Assembly: GCF_003946175.1 (NCBI RefSeq)
Contig: NZ_RHOK01000008.1
Coordinates: 1 to 64,000, forward strand
DNA length: 64,000 nucleotides
Reading direction: 5' to 3'
DNA from: Lacticaseibacillus suibinensis
GTDB taxonomy: Bacteria; Bacillota; Bacilli; Lactobacillales; Lactobacillaceae
Shown here: piece after piece, positions 41,077-50,449 of the stretch
Layout of the letters: each line of letters starts with the position of its first letter
Numbering within the stretch: position 1 is the stretch's first letter
Position numbers and translations under genes: made by a program
Notes under the pieces: model-generated
Told to the model about the DNA's origin: nothing
The model's input: the letters and a program-made list of their open reading frames with translations, nothing else
The model's database searches: none

Positions 41077-41630
41077 TCATTACGTTGATTTTAGCCTTTT
41101 TGAAAATCGGTTTTCTTGGCTTCGGTGGCGGTTATGCCATGCTCTCGCTGATTTATGCCGAATCCGCGCATCTGGGCTTGAGTGCCGCGCAGTTCGCCGA
41201 CCTCAACGCCTTGGATGGCCTAATTCCCGGCCCAATCGCCATCAATTCCGCGACCTACATTGGCCAACTCACCGACGGCTTTTCCGGCGCGTTAGCGGCC
41301 ACCTTAACCGTGTGTGTGCCTTCCCTGGTGATTGTGCCGCTCTATCTGCATTTCGAACATCGCATCAAAAACAACTGGGGGCTCAGCGCCATTTTGCGTG
41401 GCATTAAGCCGGCCAGTGCCGGGTTAGTGCTGGCGGTTGCGGTCTCACTAGCGCTGACGACCATTGGCGGCGTGGACACGCTCGGCCAAATCGGGCAGGC
41501 TCAGCTCAACTGGGCGAACCTGCTGGTGCTCGTGATTGTCCTGCTCATGGACGCCAAATGGCACCTCAATCCGATATTTTCGATTTTGATTGCGGGCCTT
41601 ATCGGCGGTGTGTGGTATTACCTCGTTTAG
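41073..41630 (+). CDS. Chromate (CHR) transporter, short-chain subunit 2
   Basis: The 185-residue protein is the second CHR domain (FLGFGGGYAMLSLIYAE near 14-30 and GLIPGPIAINSATYIG near 49-64), with about six hydrophobic segments. It overlaps subunit 1 by 4 bp and would form a heterodimer with it. Confidence 0.88.
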   Translation: MIITLILAFLKIGFLGFGGGYAMLSLIYAESAHLGLSAAQFADLNALDGLIPGPIAINSATYIGQLTDGFSGALAATLTVCVPSLVIVPLYLHFEHRIKNNWGLSAILRGIKPASAGLVLAVAVSLALTTIGGVDTLGQIGQAQLNWANLLVLVIVLLMDAKWHLNPIFSILIAGLIGGVWYYLV

Positions 41631-41725
41631 CCGCTCGCGATTATGTCCTCACTTGCCTTGAATACTGTCGCGTCACGTAAAGTTTGCCATGATAAGGTAC
41701 TCGCTAGAAAGCGAGGCCTTTTTCG

Positions 41726-42886
41726 ATGCGACAAAGCAAACCTTGGCGCCTAGCCAGCATTCTTAGCTTGTCTTTGGTCGGCGGCTGCAGCAGTTTGATC
41801 ACGGGCTTGATTCCGCATTTGCAGCAAACCTACCCCACTCAATCCGCCGCTGGTATTGAATGGCTGGTAACCGTGGCGAACCTCGCCGCGCTGGTGACGC
41901 TCCTGGCCAATCCTTGGCTCACGCGCCGCTTGGGCAGTCGGCGCGTGGTGTGCTGGGGCTTGCTGATTGCAGGCGGCTGTGGCAGTTTGCCACTGCTGCC
42001 CATGGCTTACTCAACGCTCATGATGACGCGCATCGGCCTTGGTCTCGGCGTGGGCCTGTTCTCGCCGCATGCCCTTGGCCTGATTGCCCAGGTTTATCAT
42101 GGCGAGTTGCGCGCGCGATTACTCGGTTACCAAACCGGCGTCTCCGCCTTAGGTAACGCACTGCTCATGGCGCTGGCGGGCCTGGTCGTTACGCTGGGCT
42201 GGCGCAGAGTGTTTGGGCTGTACTTACTGCTGTTGCCCCTCGCTGGCCTAGCCGCCCAAGTCCTACCTGGGCCGATCCGCACGGAACCAAATCGGCCAGC
42301 TGCAGCCAAAAGGGCCACGCTACCCGTAAGTAAATGGGCCCTGTGCCTCTTAGCCTTGGCGACCTACGTGTTGATTTGGGGCGTGCAGTTGAAACTCCCG
42401 GTGTTATTGGCTGAGCATCAGCTTGATGCCGCTGTCGCCAACTGGACCCTCGCCGGTATGAACTTAGGCGGGCTATTAGCAGGGCTCACTTTCGGCCGTT
42501 TGCATGCCCGGCTTGGCCCTTATCTGCTAGCCCTTGGCTACCTCGGGGCGGCGCTGAGCGTGTGGGCCTTGCTCGCTTGGCAACGCCCAACCGGAATCAT
42601 CGCGGCTGCCATCTTTTTTAACTGGATTTATTCCCACACAGGGCCATACTTGGTGTATCGCACCAACCTTGGCCTGGCGCCAGACCAGATTGACCTAGCC
42701 GCCAGCAGCTTGACCATTGCCACTATCGTCAGTGCCTTCCTGGCCCCGCCATTATGGAATAGCCTCAGCCACCTCGGCCTGGGGGCACTAACAATCAATG
42801 CCTTAAGCTGGATGGCGGGCGCGCTGGCTGTCATCGCGTTGGGCACGCTACTGACCATCATTTATCCGCAAAGGAGCAAATCATGA
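41726..42886 (+). CDS. MFS transporter
   Basis: The 386-residue transporter has about 12 hydrophobic segments, the loop 2-3 region WLTRRLGSRRVV near residues 64-75 and YQTGVSALGNALLMALAG in helix 5, the antiporter-type helix. It resembles CynX/YycB-like and drug MFS pumps. Its stop overlaps the acetyltransferase start (ATGA), so both belong to one operon. A substrate cannot be named. Confidence 0.85.
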   Translation: MRQSKPWRLASILSLSLVGGCSSLITGLIPHLQQTYPTQSAAGIEWLVTVANLAALVTLLANPWLTRRLGSRRVVCWGLLIAGGCGSLPLLPMAYSTLMMTRIGLGLGVGLFSPHALGLIAQVYHGELRARLLGYQTGVSALGNALLMALAGLVVTLGWRRVFGLYLLLLPLAGLAAQVLPGPIRTEPNRPAAAKRATLPVSKWALCLLALATYVLIWGVQLKLPVLLAEHQLDAAVANWTLAGMNLGGLLAGLTFGRLHARLGPYLLALGYLGAALSVWALLAWQRPTGIIAAAIFFNWIYSHTGPYLVYRTNLGLAPDQIDLAASSLTIATIVSAFLAPPLWNSLSHLGLGALTINALSWMAGALAVIALGTLLTIIYPQRSKS

Positions 42887-43497
42887 CTGAATCTAAAAAA
42901 ATGCACGACGAATCGCTTTACGATCCCAGCGACGCTGAGATCTCAGCACAACAGCTGACTTACTTAGACAAGCTCTACGACTATAACCAAACGCGGCCCA
43001 CCGAAATCGCCAAGCGCGCCGCTTTGTTAAAAGCACTGTTCGCCGACATCGGTGAAGGCTGCTACCTAGAACCCCCATTCCATGCTAACTTCGGCGGGCA
43101 TCACGTCCACTTCGGCGAGCGCGTTTATGCCAACTTTAACCTGACGCTGGTCGATGATACCCATATTTATGTCGGCAGTCGCACCATGTTCGGCCCTAAT
43201 GTCACCATTGCCACCGCTGGCCACCCGATTTTGCCAGAGCTGCGCGCTCGTGGTTTGCAATACAACGCGCCAGTCCATATCGGCGAAAACTGCTGGCTGG
43301 GCGCCGGTGTGATTGTCCTGCCCGGCATCACGATTGGCGATCGCGTCGTGATCGGCGCCGGTAGCGTGGTCACCCACGACCTGCCCAGCGACGTGGTGGC
43401 GTATGGTAATCCGTGCAAAGTAGCCCGGCCGGTCAATGACCACGACCGCGAATTCTATTTCAAGGACCACCGGATTGAACCAGAGATGTTCAACTAG
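42883..43497 (+). CDS. Sugar O-acetyltransferase, hexapeptide-repeat family
   Basis: The 204-residue protein is a left-handed beta-helix acetyltransferase close to galactoside and maltose acetyltransferases: N-terminal MAC domain (about 8-60), hexapeptide repeats (about 75-185) and the catalytic His in ATAGHPILPELR (about 112-116), then GAGSVVTHDLP and GNPCKVARP near the end. It moves acetyl from acetyl-CoA to a sugar hydroxyl, perhaps for detoxifying export with the MFS pump read just before it. Confidence 0.9.
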   Translation: MTESKKMHDESLYDPSDAEISAQQLTYLDKLYDYNQTRPTEIAKRAALLKALFADIGEGCYLEPPFHANFGGHHVHFGERVYANFNLTLVDDTHIYVGSRTMFGPNVTIATAGHPILPELRARGLQYNAPVHIGENCWLGAGVIVLPGITIGDRVVIGAGSVVTHDLPSDVVAYGNPCKVARPVNDHDREFYFKDHRIEPEMFN

Positions 43498-43505
43498 ACA
43501 TAAAA

Positions 43506-43577
43506 AATCCCACCAAGCCTAAGCTTGCTGGGATCGGACCGCGCTACAGCCAAGCTGCGGGGCGGTTTTTTGGTTTT
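43506..43577 (+). terminator. Double hairpin terminator region
   Basis: A first stem ATCCCACCAAGC / GCTTGCTGGGAT (43506-43533) is followed by a second, ACCGC / GCGGT-like stem ending in TTTTTTGG (43536-43577). The second has the T-run. Confidence 0.65.
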
Positions 43578-43603
43578 GAACAGAGTCAGTGCGAATGAAG
43601 AAA

Positions 43604-43750
43604 CTAGTGTTCATTCTCAAGCTTCTCGGCTTCTTTGTCGATTGTGGCAAACCCTGACTCGGTCTTCTTTGCCGGGTGCTCAGCGCGTTTCTTCTCTGCT
43701 TCTTGGATCAACGCCTTGCGTTCCTGCTTACTGAGTTTTCCTGCCATCAT
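43604..43750 (-). CDS. Small highly charged protein
   Basis: The 48-residue protein begins MMAGKLSKQERKALIQEAEKK and is almost all Lys, Glu and Ala, probably one helix with a disordered tail. GAGGCGAGA lies before two adjacent ATG codons (43750 and 43747). It is downstream of sbcC but separated from it by a gap, with its own site. Function unknown. Confidence 0.65.
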   Translation of the reverse strand: MMAGKLSKQERKALIQEAEKKRAEHPAKKTESGFATIDKEAEKLENEH

Positions 43751-43858
43751 TCTCGCCTCTTTTTCTTTGAAATAGAGTTGAGGGCATTTCATCTCTCGAC
43801 AGACATATGATAACACTTTTTGCCGGCGTTAGCACATTACGATTTCAAGTGCTAAGCA

Positions 43859-46800
43859 TTAGCGGTCCGCGTGCACGGCTTTCAGATGACTCTGGCCATT
43901 GCCATCGGCGGTGACTTGCAGCTGATCAGGCACGGTTTCTTGAAGCTCAGCGACGTGACTGATGATGCCAATCATGCGCGCCTGGCCTTCAATACTTTCC
44001 AAGGCTTCCATCGCCACATTCAGACTGCCCATATCCAAAGAGCCGAAGCCTTCATCGACGAATAACGCATCAATGGAGACGCCGCCAGCCTCTTGTTGAA
44101 TGACTTCGCCTAGTGCCAGGGCAAGGCTCAGGGCCGCAATGAAGCTTTCACCGCCGGATAGCGTGTGCACCGACCGGGTTTGGCCGACCTGGTCATCATA
44201 CACATCGATTTCAAGGCCTGAGTCATTGCGATAGCTCCCTGGTTCGTCGTGGAGCACGAATTGATAGCGGCCAGCTGTTAACTTGGCCAGCCGGACATTG
44301 GCCACCTTCAGCACCTCGGCCAGGTACGCCCGCAGCACGAAGCGTTCGAGGCTTAACTTCCGCGAGTTGGTGCCGGACAACACCTGCGCCAAATTGTCCC
44401 AGGCCACTGCCTCGTCCAACGCGGTTTGATTGCTGGCAAAATCCTTGCTGATGGTGCCATGCAATTCCTGATCTCGTATCAGTTTTTGATCAAGCGTGAA
44501 GGCCGTCGTTTGCGCCTGGTCTTGGGCAGTTGCCGCGGCTTGCCGGGCAGTTTGTAAGGCCTCCATGTCAGGCTGGGCTTGGCCGTTGATGACGCGCGCT
44601 GCTTGTTCCAGGAGGGCGGTTTGCTGGTCACGCTGCGTTTTGGCGGTGGCAAGGGCATTCTCCAGCTGAACTAGATCCGGCAATTGCTTCAACCAGTCGG
44701 AAAATGGGCGCTCCGCGCCCAAGGCTGCCGTTTTGGTCTCAGCAAAAGCCAATTGCGCCTGGGCGGCGGTCGTTTGTTCCTGCTGCCGCTGGCTTTGCTG
44801 GCTGGCCAGCGTGGCTTTATGCTCAGCTGCAGCTTCTTTGGCGGTGCTCAGGGCGGCCTGATTATCCTTTTGGGCTTGGGCATACCGGTCAAGTTCAGCC
44901 GTGATTGTTTGGTGTTCTTGCTTCAAATCCGCCAAGGCTGGGGCATTGGCGGGCAGTGCCGCTTGCGCCGTGGTCAAAGCCGCCTGCGCGCTCGCTGCCG
45001 CGGTTTCCGCCTGATGGGCTTGAGTCTGCGCTGCGGTTTGAGAGGCTTGCGCCGCCGTCAAGGCCTGCGCCTGGGTGGCTTGTTGCTGCTCCAACTGATT
45101 GCGCTTGGCCGTCGCGGTCGCCACTGCTTGCTTGAGGGTGGCCACTTGGCTCGTGAGCTGTTGGTAGGCGGCTTCGACTGCACCGTCTGCGCTAAGCTGC
45201 GCAGCCAACTCCGCCTGCTGCGCCGTCAACTTGGTCACTTGCGCGGCTAATTGCGTTGCTTCGGCCTGCGCCGCGGTGGCTTGCTTTTGAGCCTGCTGGC
45301 GCTTTTGATCAGCAGCATCAACGGCTTCTGCCGTGACCACCGCGACGGCAGTGGTGGCAGGATGAGGGTGCGTCGTGCTCCCGCAAACCGGACACGGCGC
45401 ATCAGGGGAAAGCTGCGCCGCTAGGGCCGCAATCTGATTGTTGAGCTGGGCGTCATGAAGCGCCGTGTAATGGGCACTGGCCGCCTCAGCCGCGTGCTTG
45501 GTCGTTTGGGCCTGCGTCGTGGCCGCTACCAGCTGGGTTTGGGTTTGCGCCAGCTCTTGGTTGGTGCTTTGCCACTGCTGGTAAACCGGCGTTTGGGCAG
45601 CTAGGCGCTCGCTGGCGGCTTGGAGGGCTGGCTGCTGATCATCGCTGACGAGGGCGTTCAAGGCTACTTGCGTCGCGGTCAACGCCTCATTGGTGGCAGT
45701 CACCTGGGTGCTGGCCTGTTGCAGCTTAGTTTGGGCCAGCTGATCGGCCGCCTTGGCTTTAACCTCAGCGGCCTGCAGCGTTGCCACCTGTTCAAGCTGC
45801 GGTTGCAGCGTAGCCAGCTGATCGGCCCGCTTTTGCTGGGCGGTCATGGTTGCTTGCTGGCTGGCCAGCTGGTCCGCAGTGGCGGTGGCGGCGGCCAATG
45901 CGGCATTGGCCTGCGTTTGCGCCGCCAGGGTTTGCTTAATGCGCTCATTCAACCGAGTCAGATCGGCCTGGGCCTGTTGCAAGTGGTCATAATCGCTGCG
46001 ATGCGTCTGCACCCATTGCAGCTTGGTTCGCTGCTTTTGCTGCTCAGCCAGTGCCGGGGCCTGCGCGTCCAGTGCGGCTAGGGCTGCCTGTGCGGTGGTT
46101 TGCTGCTGAAAGGCCTGTTGCAAACTGACCCCCTTCTGGTACGCCTGGTTGGCGGTTTCGTAGGCCGCCTTTGCCGTTTTTAACGCTGCGGCCGCGGCAG
46201 TGTATTTGACCGTTAAAGCATCAATCGTTGCCGTCATGGCCTTAATTTGCTCCGGCAGCGGCGTTTCTGGCGCCGGCGCTGGGTCTTCAAATTGAAACTG
46301 CGACGCTAAGGTTTGCAGGCGCGCCGTCTGTTTGGCCACCGCAGTTTGCTTTTGCTTGGCCTTAGTTTTCAACGTGGTTTGCCAGCGGGCGTACAAGCTG
46401 GTGCCGAACAGATGCTGCAACAGCGCGCCTTTATCATCACTGTTAGCATCAAGGAACTGCCGAAACTTACCTTGCGGGAGAATCACGATTTGGCGGAACT
46501 GATCGGCATCCAGATGCAGCAGGTCAGCAATCCGCGGCGCCACATCGCGCTTTTTGGTCCACAGAGCGGTTTCTTTGCCGTCCTCGAACACCGTCAGGCA
46601 CACATTCATGGTCGTGGTGGTGGTGCCGTTGCCGCGCTTTTTCGCCAGCTCTTGCGCCGGCTCACGCCAGATTTCGTAAGTCTTGCCGCCATGCGTGAAG
46701 CGTAAGGTCACCCGGGTTTTCTCGTCGGCGCTGGCAAAATTGGCCCGCATTTCATCCCCGGTGCGATCGTCCCCCGAGGTATCACCATACAACGCAAACA

Positions 46801-46942
46801 CCAGCGCATCAAAAATCGTGGTTTTGCCGCTGCCGGTTTTGCCACTGATCAAAAACAGCGGCGTCTGGGCGAAGCTGGCAAAGTCGACGGTTTCATCGCG
46901 ATATGGGCCAAAATACTGCATGTGTAAATCAAGTAGTTGCAT
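43859..46942 (-). CDS. sbcC: Exonuclease SbcC subunit
   Basis: The 1027-residue Rad50-like ATPase has Walker A GKTGSGKTT near residues 35-43, long Ala/Gln-rich coiled coils, a central zinc hook CPVCG (about residue 515) and C-terminal signature LSGGESF and Walker B DALFVDEGFG. With SbcD it cuts hairpins and palindromes at replication forks. AGGAGG precedes the ATG at 46942. It follows sbcD by 11 bp. The coiled coils create many spurious antisense frames. Confidence 0.95.
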   Translation of the reverse strand: MQLLDLHMQYFGPYRDETVDFASFAQTPLFLISGKTGSGKTTIFDALVFALYGDTSGDDRTGDEMRANFASADEKTRVTLRFTHGGKTYEIWREPAQELAKKRGNGTTTTTMNVCLTVFEDGKETALWTKKRDVAPRIADLLHLDADQFRQIVILPQGKFRQFLDANSDDKGALLQHLFGTSLYARWQTTLKTKAKQKQTAVAKQTARLQTLASQFQFEDPAPAPETPLPEQIKAMTATIDALTVKYTAAAAALKTAKAAYETANQAYQKGVSLQQAFQQQTTAQAALAALDAQAPALAEQQKQRTKLQWVQTHRSDYDHLQQAQADLTRLNERIKQTLAAQTQANAALAAATATADQLASQQATMTAQQKRADQLATLQPQLEQVATLQAAEVKAKAADQLAQTKLQQASTQVTATNEALTATQVALNALVSDDQQPALQAASERLAAQTPVYQQWQSTNQELAQTQTQLVAATTQAQTTKHAAEAASAHYTALHDAQLNNQIAALAAQLSPDAPCPVCGSTTHPHPATTAVAVVTAEAVDAADQKRQQAQKQATAAQAEATQLAAQVTKLTAQQAELAAQLSADGAVEAAYQQLTSQVATLKQAVATATAKRNQLEQQQATQAQALTAAQASQTAAQTQAHQAETAAASAQAALTTAQAALPANAPALADLKQEHQTITAELDRYAQAQKDNQAALSTAKEAAAEHKATLASQQSQRQQEQTTAAQAQLAFAETKTAALGAERPFSDWLKQLPDLVQLENALATAKTQRDQQTALLEQAARVINGQAQPDMEALQTARQAAATAQDQAQTTAFTLDQKLIRDQELHGTISKDFASNQTALDEAVAWDNLAQVLSGTNSRKLSLERFVLRAYLAEVLKVANVRLAKLTAGRYQFVLHDEPGSYRNDSGLEIDVYDDQVGQTRSVHTLSGGESFIAALSLALALGEVIQQEAGGVSIDALFVDEGFGSLDMGSLNVAMEALESIEGQARMIGIISHVAELQETVPDQLQVTADGNGQSHLKAVHADR

Positions 46943-46953
46943 CACGGCGCCTC

Positions 46954-48078
46954 CTATTCTTGGCCCAACTCACTGCGACTGGCTTCAGCTAACGCCGCCT
47001 TGGCCCAAGTTTCCTGTTCGGGCGTGAGGTCGCTACCAGTGACTTGCTGATAAAAATCCGCCAGTAGCGGCATCGGCCCAAGTTTGACATTGGTTTGCGT
47101 GGCTGTTTCCAGTTGGACATGCTGCTCCCTTTTCAACTCAATGATGCGCGGAAAGACCTGGCGCAGGCTGGCCATGACATTGGGAATCACCTCAACATCC
47201 GTCAAGCTGATGGCGGTGTATGCATCACGCTCGGCGGCAGAAAAATGATCGGGATCGGAGAATTCCTTGAAGCTACCTGTGAGCTGCTGAAGTTCATGAA
47301 GCGGCGCCAAACTGACAAACTGCCGATTCATCGTGTCGGTATCAAGAATGTAGACCCCTTTCTCCTGGGTCACTTCCGACACGGAATACTTGAGCAGCGA
47401 GCCGCTGTATTGCACTTTGGGCTCATTCAGGGCCTTGCGATTGTGCAAATGGCCCAGTGCCACATAGTCAAAGGCTTGCAGGTCGTCGACACTCACCGCA
47501 TCTAGGCCGCCCACGTTGACGAGGGTCTCGGATTCGGAATGCTTACTCCCGGCCGCAAAAAAGTGGGCAATCAGCACATGTTTTTTCGCTGGATCGAATT
47601 TTTCTTCCAGCGCAGCCGCCACCCTGTGCATGGCCTTGTTGATATTGGTCAAACTATCATCATGAAAATACAGCCGCGCCGCCACCGGTTCAAAATACGG
47701 CAGCAGGAAGAACTGCACATCCCCCAATTCGACTGGCGTAAAGGCTTGAGCCAGTTCCGTGTTCAAATAAAGCTGCGTGGCATCATACCATTCCCGCCCA
47801 GTGCCTAGCCGCACCGCCGAATCATGGTTCCCCGAAATCACTAAGAGCGGATACCCCAGTTCGCGGTTGAGCCGGTGCAACATGCCATTGACCATGGTGA
47901 CCGCTGTTTCGTTCGGCAGTGCCCGGTCGTACAAGTCGCCGGCAATCATGATGGCGTCCACCTGCTGATCCTGCGCGACCTTCACTAGGCGCTCGAACAC
48001 CGCCTCTTGATCGTCTTGTAAGTCGAACGCGTTAAGTCGTTTGCCGATATGCCAATCGGCGGTATGCATGATCCGCAT
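46954..48078 (-). CDS. sbcD: Exonuclease SbcD subunit
   Basis: The 374-residue Mre11-like nuclease has phosphodiesterase motifs I HTADWHIG, II AGDLYDRALP, III SGNHDSAVR and IV HFFAAG, and the C-terminal capping domain. It is the nuclease half of SbcCD. The ATG at 48078 follows CAGGAGG; a longer in-frame extension upstream lacks a site. Its 5' gap (48079-48499) holds hairpin repeats R2 and R3, which would themselves be SbcCD-type substrates as DNA. Confidence 0.95.
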   Translation of the reverse strand: MRIMHTADWHIGKRLNAFDLQDDQEAVFERLVKVAQDQQVDAIMIAGDLYDRALPNETAVTMVNGMLHRLNRELGYPLLVISGNHDSAVRLGTGREWYDATQLYLNTELAQAFTPVELGDVQFFLLPYFEPVAARLYFHDDSLTNINKAMHRVAAALEEKFDPAKKHVLIAHFFAAGSKHSESETLVNVGGLDAVSVDDLQAFDYVALGHLHNRKALNEPKVQYSGSLLKYSVSEVTQEKGVYILDTDTMNRQFVSLAPLHELQQLTGSFKEFSDPDHFSAAERDAYTAISLTDVEVIPNVMASLRQVFPRIIELKREQHVQLETATQTNVKLGPMPLLADFYQQVTGSDLTPEQETWAKAALAEASRSELGQE

Positions 48079-48154
48079 AAGAAACCTCCTGAAGAATGAA
48101 TGATGGAAAAGTCCGGTTGCGACTGCGAAATGTTCCACGCCCCAGCCTGCAGTT

Positions 48155-48270
48155 GCGCCCCTCGGCAACGCCCGAGCAGTTAGCTACGCTTGCGGCCTCA
48201 TCGCCAAAAACCGGCGATAATGCCACAAGCTAGGCTACCAGTCGGGCTAAGTGCGCCCAGCTCCGCAGCC
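48155..48270. repeat. Hairpin repeat, copy R2 (divergent)
   Basis: It shares TTAGCTACG, CTAGGCTA and CTCCGCAGCC with R1 and R3 but has lost the GTGAGGCC ends. Inner pairing is kept with different bases: GCTTG / CAAGC (48188 and 48226), GGC / GCC, ATCGCC / GGCGAT (48200 and 48213), and outer CCCGA / TCGGG (48171 and 48242). Confidence 0.5.
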
Positions 48271-48286
48271 TTCATAGTCGCGTTGC

Positions 48287-48390
48287 GTGAGGCCAACGTC
48301 GGAGTGAATAGCTACGTTTACCACCTCGAGGCCAAAGTGCAGCCTCAATGCGGCAAACTAGGCTATTCATCCGACTAAAACCGGCCTCAC
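48287..48390. repeat. Hairpin repeat, copy R3
   Basis: It is bounded by GTGAGGCC and GGCCTCAC, exactly 104 bp as in R1. Pairs: GTCGG (48298) with CCGAC (48371), TGAATAGC with GCTATTCA, GTTT with AAAC and GAGGC with GCCTC. Against R1 the GCCGG/CCGGC pair has changed to GTCGG/CCGAC on both sides, which keeps the stem. Confidence 0.65.
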
Positions 48391-48499
48391 TCCACAGCCT
48401 TTACCTATAATCCAAACACTCGTTCCTACCACTGTCAACGGCTTGTCGTTTTAGATGACAGCGGTTTCGAGTATACTAGTAAGGAATGGGGGCGTGACA

Positions 48500-49123
48500 A
48501 TGAAAACTTTTATTTTTGATATCGATGGCACCTTGCTAGATTCGGTGACGATGTACTTATTAGGCCTGCAAAAAACGATGCGGCGGCATGGCCAAGAATT
48601 CACCCTAGATGAGCTGCGCTTTTCCAATGGCATTCCTTCCACCGTCACGATGGGCCGGCTTGGTTTTGAAGGCGACGCGGTGGCCCCAGCGGTCAAGGAA
48701 TGGACCCAAGACTCGCTGGATTTTGTCGATGACGTGGATTGGTTCCCCGGCATGAAGGATACCTTGGTCGCTTTGCGCGCAACTGGCGCCAAAACTGGCA
48801 TTGTGACCTCCAAAAATCGCGATCAATACAGCATTGATGATCAGCGTTTTGGGTTCAGTCACTACTTCGATACCATTGTGGGCGCTGGTGAGGCCAAGCG
48901 CAACAAACCATTTGGGGATCCGATTTTGCTGGCCATGCAGCGCGTGGGTGGCGATGTTGCGGATACGGTCTACGTTGGCGATACCGCCACCGATGCTCAG
49001 GCAGCGCATGATGCCAAGGTCGCCTTCGCCCTGGCCACCTGGACCACGCCTCAGCCCGGCCCTGAATTTGACCCCATTGCCGCGCGCCTTCAAATCCCGG
49101 CGGACCTGAAGCAACTGCTTTAA
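48500..49123 (+). CDS. HAD-family hydrolase (phosphoglycolate phosphatase-like)
   Basis: The 207-residue HAD has motif I FDIDGTLLDS (5-14), an alpha-helical C1 cap, motif II IVTSKN (about 99-104) and motif IV VYVGDTATDAQAA (about 158-170). It removes phosphate from a small substrate, which is not known. The ATG at 48500 follows GGGGGCGTGAC. It ends 25 bp before the insertion-sequence remnant. Confidence 0.87.
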   Translation: MKTFIFDIDGTLLDSVTMYLLGLQKTMRRHGQEFTLDELRFSNGIPSTVTMGRLGFEGDAVAPAVKEWTQDSLDFVDDVDWFPGMKDTLVALRATGAKTGIVTSKNRDQYSIDDQRFGFSHYFDTIVGAGEAKRNKPFGDPILLAMQRVGGDVADTVYVGDTATDAQAAHDAKVAFALATWTTPQPGPEFDPIAARLQIPADLKQLL

Positions 49124-49149
49124 GCCTTCAGGCTAAGAATTCGCGAAGT

Positions 49150-49300
49150 GAACTACTCGGCCATAAATGACCGGGCTTCTGGGAACACCGCTGACTTACA
49201 CATCCAGCACCGAGCTTTCAGTGCAGAGGTTACGGCTATTGACCAAGGCACGTCCCGTGCCAGAAATTCTAACGGACCTGATTGCTTGCTTCTAGGACAC
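49150..49300 (-). ncRNA. Putative omega RNA of TnpB
   Basis: The 140-bp non-coding stretch after the tnpB stop up to the right end contains several short stems (for example GGCACG-GGACGTGCC and CGGTCAT / ATGGCCG). In this family the guide (omega) RNA covers the tnpB 3' end and the right end, and the guide would be the flanking DNA just beyond 49148. Assignment is by position. Confidence 0.5.
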
Positions 49301-50431
49301 TAGAATATTTTTAGCCGCGTTGATGTCACGGTCATGGTGAGTATGGCATTGTGGGCACGTCCACTCTCGAACAGCTAGTTCGTGTTTGCCATCATCATAT
49401 CCACATACCGAGCATCTCTGCGATGTTTTGTTTGGTGACACGGCGATGACTTTCTTATCGTACCAGTCAGCCTTGTATTCCAGCATTTGCCTTAATTCAC
49501 GCCAAGCTTGATTAGCGATTGCCCGCGCTAAGTTATGATTACGCAGAAGCCCCTTGATTTTCAGGTCTTCTAGCTTAATCACGTCGTACTGAGTCACCAG
49601 TTCAGTGCTAATTTTCTGCAGGTAATCGCGGCGTTGGTTAGCGACTTTCTCGCTGTACTTTGCCACCATTGTCTTAGCCTTCAAGTAGTTCTTAAAGTCG
49701 GATAACTGACGTGGCGCTTGAACCTTGAGATGCTTATCCCAAGCAATCTCTTGTTCGGCCTGACGGCGACGACGAGCGAGACGTTTCTCCCAGTAGTGGC
49801 TTTTCTTGGCCATTGCTTTGTCGAAACGCTTAGTCGCGTACTTCATGCCGTCACTTGTGATTGCAAGGTCGGTAATCCCCATGTCAATGCCCACCATCGC
49901 ATCAGTTTTATGCCAAGAGGCATTTTCAACATCGGCGACCACCAACACGTAATACTTGCCCACGTTACTCCGAATAACCGTAGCGGTCTTAATCTTACCA
50001 ACGGGTAATTGCCCCGCTCGGAATCTAATCACGCCGGTCTTTGGTAGCCGAATATGGGTATCATCCACAACGGCAATATTTCCATTGACAGCGTTTGACC
50101 GGTAAGCGTGGCGCGCAAAGCGCTTGGATTTGAACCTAGGGTAGCCGGCATGTTCCTTGAACAGCTTTTGAAAGGCTAGATGCAGATTGTGGCTAACACC
50201 CAAAAGACTGGTTGAGTCAGCTTCCTTTAGCCATGGATATTCCTGCTTGAGTGGCTTGAGTAAATAGTTCATCTTAAATTCATTGAGGTACGTACCGCCA
50301 TTTTCATGACGTTTGGTCTGCATATTGAGTAATTCATTCCAAACGAACCGGCACATGCCAAAATTACGCTCAAATTGAATCCGTTGAGTGACATTTGGAT
50401 AGATACGCAGCTTAAAAGTCTTCATCGTCAT
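49292..50431 (-). CDS. tnpB: TnpB RNA-guided nuclease
   Basis: The 379-residue protein has an N-terminal helix-turn-helix, a central WED-like region, and a split RuvC domain with Asp183 (GIDMGITDLA), Glu288 (KLEDLKIKG) and Asp367/Asp369 (HDRDINAAKN), plus a zinc ribbon with Cys340, Cys343, Cys359 and Cys362. All catalytic and zinc residues are present, so it looks active. TnpB cuts DNA with an omega RNA guide. AGGTGGTGA precedes the ATG. It has outlived its transposase. Confidence 0.93.
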   Translation of the reverse strand: MTMKTFKLRIYPNVTQRIQFERNFGMCRFVWNELLNMQTKRHENGGTYLNEFKMNYLLKPLKQEYPWLKEADSTSLLGVSHNLHLAFQKLFKEHAGYPRFKSKRFARHAYRSNAVNGNIAVVDDTHIRLPKTGVIRFRAGQLPVGKIKTATVIRSNVGKYYVLVVADVENASWHKTDAMVGIDMGITDLAITSDGMKYATKRFDKAMAKKSHYWEKRLARRRRQAEQEIAWDKHLKVQAPRQLSDFKNYLKAKTMVAKYSEKVANQRRDYLQKISTELVTQYDVIKLEDLKIKGLLRNHNLARAIANQAWRELRQMLEYKADWYDKKVIAVSPNKTSQRCSVCGYDDGKHELAVREWTCPQCHTHHDRDINAAKNILVS

Positions 50432-50449
50432 TAATCTTCACCACCTTCA

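Noticed and set aside
44684-46081. Long plus-strand frames opposite sbcC
   Set aside because: They mirror the Ala/Gln-rich coiled-coil codons of sbcC and have no start signals.
48455-48499. Extended N-terminus of the HAD gene
   Set aside because: The upstream in-frame codons have no ribosome binding site, and motif I normally starts within a few residues of the true start at 48500.
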